Positions 17,452-20,774 of a stretch of DNA of 20,774 bases are shown here, piece by piece. This stretch comes from an uncultured Pseudomonadota bacterium (GTDB lineage Bacteria > Pseudomonadota > Gammaproteobacteria > Burkholderiales > Usitatibacteraceae). Numbering within the stretch: the first letter of the stretch is position 1; each line of letters starts with the position of its first letter. The DNA is taken from assembly GCA_937898635.1 (NCBI GenBank), contig CALEJW010000242.1:1-20774 (forward strand). Direction: 5' to 3'. The notes under the pieces were generated by a model. That model did no database searches. It was not told where the DNA came from and saw nothing but the letters and a program-made list of their open reading frames with translations. Made by a program: the position numbers and the translations under genes.

Positions 17452-18231
17452 CTCCCGCCGGATCTCGCGCAGCTTCGCCTTGACCTTCGCCGCGTGGGCG
17501 TTGCCCATGCGGAAGAGGACCTTGCGGCCGGCCGACTCGGCCTCGAGCACGGGGTCGGCGTACTCGTGCAGCACGTGCGGCACCACGAGGCGGATGGGCT
17601 CCGCCGGCTCCGGCGCCGTGAGCAGGTGGTCGATCACCTGCACCAGCCGCGTGTTGAAGTGCCCCTTCGGGTAGCCGAGCTCCACGTAGGCCTGCTGGAA
17701 GAGCGGGTGGAAGCGCGCGTAGAAGCGCACGAGCTTCCTCGCATCCACCCGCGCGAGCGCGTCCACCCAGGGCGCGTAGCGCGCCGCGTTCTCCGCGGCG
17801 ATGGCGAGGGATTCGTCCCGGCCCGCGGTGACGACGAGGCCGCCCACGGGCTTGAGCGGGCTCAGGCGCATCGCGAAGCTCTTGCGCGGCAGGTTGTCGA
17901 TCGTGACCACGATGTTGCGCACGAGGCTCGCGGGGACGAAGAAGCGCGCGAAGGCTTCCGCGCCGACGAGCCCGGCGAGCGCCGATTGCACGTCCGCGTC
18001 GCTCTCGTCCAGCTTCGCGAGCGGCTTCGCGGGCTCGGGCTCGTCCTTCACCTCCGGCACCGGGTAGTGCTCGGGCGCAGGCTCCGGCGCAGGCGCCGGC
18101 GTCACCTTCGCGACGGCGGCGGGAGGCGCCGGCGGCGCGGCCTCCTCGCGCGGCCAGAAGTACCACGCGGCCCCGGCGGCGCCCAGCGCCACGACGGCCA
18201 GCAGCCCGATCCGGATCGGCCCCATGTGCAT
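17434..18231 (-). CDS. DUF3014 family membrane-anchored protein
   Basis: A 265-residue protein recognised as DUF3014 by ESDADVQSALAGLVGAEAFARFFVP (about 75-99), the VRNIVVTIDNLPR segment and the FYARFHPLFQQAYVELGYP block. The first 30 residues hold one membrane helix (about 7-25). A Pro/Ala/Glu-rich linker follows (30-65), so most of the protein projects into the periplasm. The family's function is unknown. AAGGAGAAA just upstream (ribosome site at 18235-18240) supports ATG 18231. A second ATG at 18225 is possible and would change only two residues. It lies 59 bases after uup on the same strand. Its last 18 bases overlap the end of the TPR lipoprotein gene on the other strand, leaving no room for a terminator between them. 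Confidence 0.88.
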   Translation of the reverse strand: MHMGPIRIGLLAVVALGAAGAAWYFWPREEAAPPAPPAAVAKVTPAPAPEPAPEHYPVPEVKDEPEPAKPLAKLDESDADVQSALAGLVGAEAFARFFVPASLVRNIVVTIDNLPRKSFAMRLSPLKPVGGLVVTAGRDESLAIAAENAARYAPWVDALARVDARKLVRFYARFHPLFQQAYVELGYPKGHFNTRLVQVIDHLLTAPEPAEPIRLVVPHVLHEYADPVLEAESAGRKVLFRMGNAHAAKVKAKLREIRRELVKAR

Positions 18232-18290
18232 TTTCTCCTTCCGATGGTCAGTCCGTTGGAGGCCGCGCCCGCCCCGCGGTTCCCCGCGCG

Positions 18291-20201
<1,911 letters not shown>

Positions 20202-20202
20202 G

Positions 20203-20774
20203 CTAGCCGTCCCGCCGGACGTGGTAGAGCCCGAGCGTGCCGTAGCCCTTGGCGAGCGGGATGCGGCCGATGTAGCCCATCGCGAGGCCGGCCGCGCCGC
20301 TCGCGGCGGCCACGGCCGCGAAGGCGCTGCTCGCGTACACCTGCCCCGGCGGCGTGATCGGCTCGATCCGCGCGGTGCGGCTCGTGTGCGGGCCGGTGTA
20401 CAGGCGCGAGCCCGTGATCGGGTCGCGCCCGCAGTGCACCGGGCCGCAGTGCAGCGCGATGCGCAGGTCGAAGTCCGCGGGCAGGCCGCAGGCCGCGCGG
20501 TCGAAGCCCTCCACGAGGTCCTTCAGCTCGAGGGCGAAGTGCCCCGCGTCCGCCACGCCCGGGAAGACCATGTAGAGGCCGTCGCCCGCGGTCTCGGCGT
20601 GCTCGAAGGGATGCGCCGTGCGCTTCGCGAGCGCGGCCACGGCGCCGAGAAAGCCGGAGATGTAGCGCGGGATCTGGTCCTCGCTCATCCGGCTGTAGCC
20701 GACCGCGTCGGCGAAGAGCATGGCGCGAAGCTCGTGCCGGATGCCGGGGGCGGAAGCCTCGGGCGCCTTCGCGG
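20203..20774 (-). CDS. Class III adenylate/guanylate cyclase-domain protein, 3' part (5' end outside window)
   Basis: The frame is open to the window edge, so about 189 C-terminal residues are visible, and the ATG at 20721 is internal. The sequence RAMLFADAVGYSRM begins a class III nucleotide cyclase domain with the first metal Asp. AETAGDGLYMVF holds the second metal Asp. DLRIALHCGPVHCGRDPI and TARIEPITPPGQVYAS complete the fold. The position that is Lys in adenylate cyclases and Glu in guanylate cyclases appears to be Glu (AETAGDG). The transition-state Asn seems replaced by Ser (HTSRTAR), though the Arg is kept. Cyclase-like domains of this TPPGQVYAS type are common in proteobacteria, and their activity is often unproven. 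The visible end lacks other domains. It is followed one base later by uup. Confidence 0.85.
   Translation of the reverse strand, partial: AKAPEASAPGIRHELRAMLFADAVGYSRMSEDQIPRYISGFLGAVAALAKRTAHPFEHAETAGDGLYMVFPGVADAGHFALELKDLVEGFDRAACGLPADFDLRIALHCGPVHCGRDPITGSRLYTGPHTSRTARIEPITPPGQVYASSAFAAVAAASGAAGLAMGYIGRIPLAKGYGTLGLYHVRRDG

Overview
The window is one continuous piece of a very GC-rich bacterial chromosome. Third codon positions are almost all G or C, so long false open frames run antisense to nearly every gene. The organism is most likely a betaproteobacterium or a close relative. Reasons are the beta/gamma-type Dxs C-terminus, a single-chain cobalamin MetH, an Uup ABC-F protein, a DUF3014 protein, a YfcG-type glutathione transferase, and compact TAGAAT/TACAAT-type -10 elements. 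I see no tRNA, rRNA, CRISPR array, transposase, integrase or phage gene. Eighteen protein genes are packed with gaps mostly under 100 bases. The largest gap (12268-12473) is full of regulatory DNA.

Layout. 1-1565 (+): the 3' end of dxs, overlapped by a small secreted cysteine-containing protein, then a second small secreted Ala/Pro-rich protein. 1596-4871 (-): a three-gene operon, transcribed in the order Old Yellow Enzyme-type reductase, YfcG-like glutathione transferase, PAS/AAA+ enhancer-binding regulator. The regulator has an aberrant GAFTGA loop. 4984-7112 (+): an exported isoaspartyl peptidase/asparaginase, then a patatin-like hydrolase. 7117-12267 (-): metH followed 9 bases later by an unknown membrane protein. 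Upstream of metH are a promoter, a SAM-II-type riboswitch and an intrinsic terminator. 12474-17451 (+): an iodotyrosine-deiodinase-like nitroreductase, a periplasmic two-domain OB-fold protein, a membrane diguanylate cyclase, a TlpA-type thioredoxin whose start overlaps the cyclase stop, and a transglutaminase-like/TPR lipoprotein. 17434-20774 (-): a DUF3014 protein, uup, and a class III nucleotide cyclase-domain protein cut off by the window end.

The most notable element is the metH leader. A SAM-II-family aptamer starts at the predicted +1. A canonical intrinsic terminator lies between it and the metH start, and a complementary segment could act as antiterminator. This predicts SAM-dependent transcription attenuation of metH and the unknown membrane gene behind it. 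SAM-II elements are usually described as alphaproteobacterial and as acting on translation.

Other points of interest are a sigma-54-type activator whose GAFTGA loop reads SAYGGA, with no -24/-12 promoter visible nearby, and a bacterial iodotyrosine deiodinase homologue that keeps the E/Y/K substrate-binding set. I found no clear defence, secretion or mobile system.
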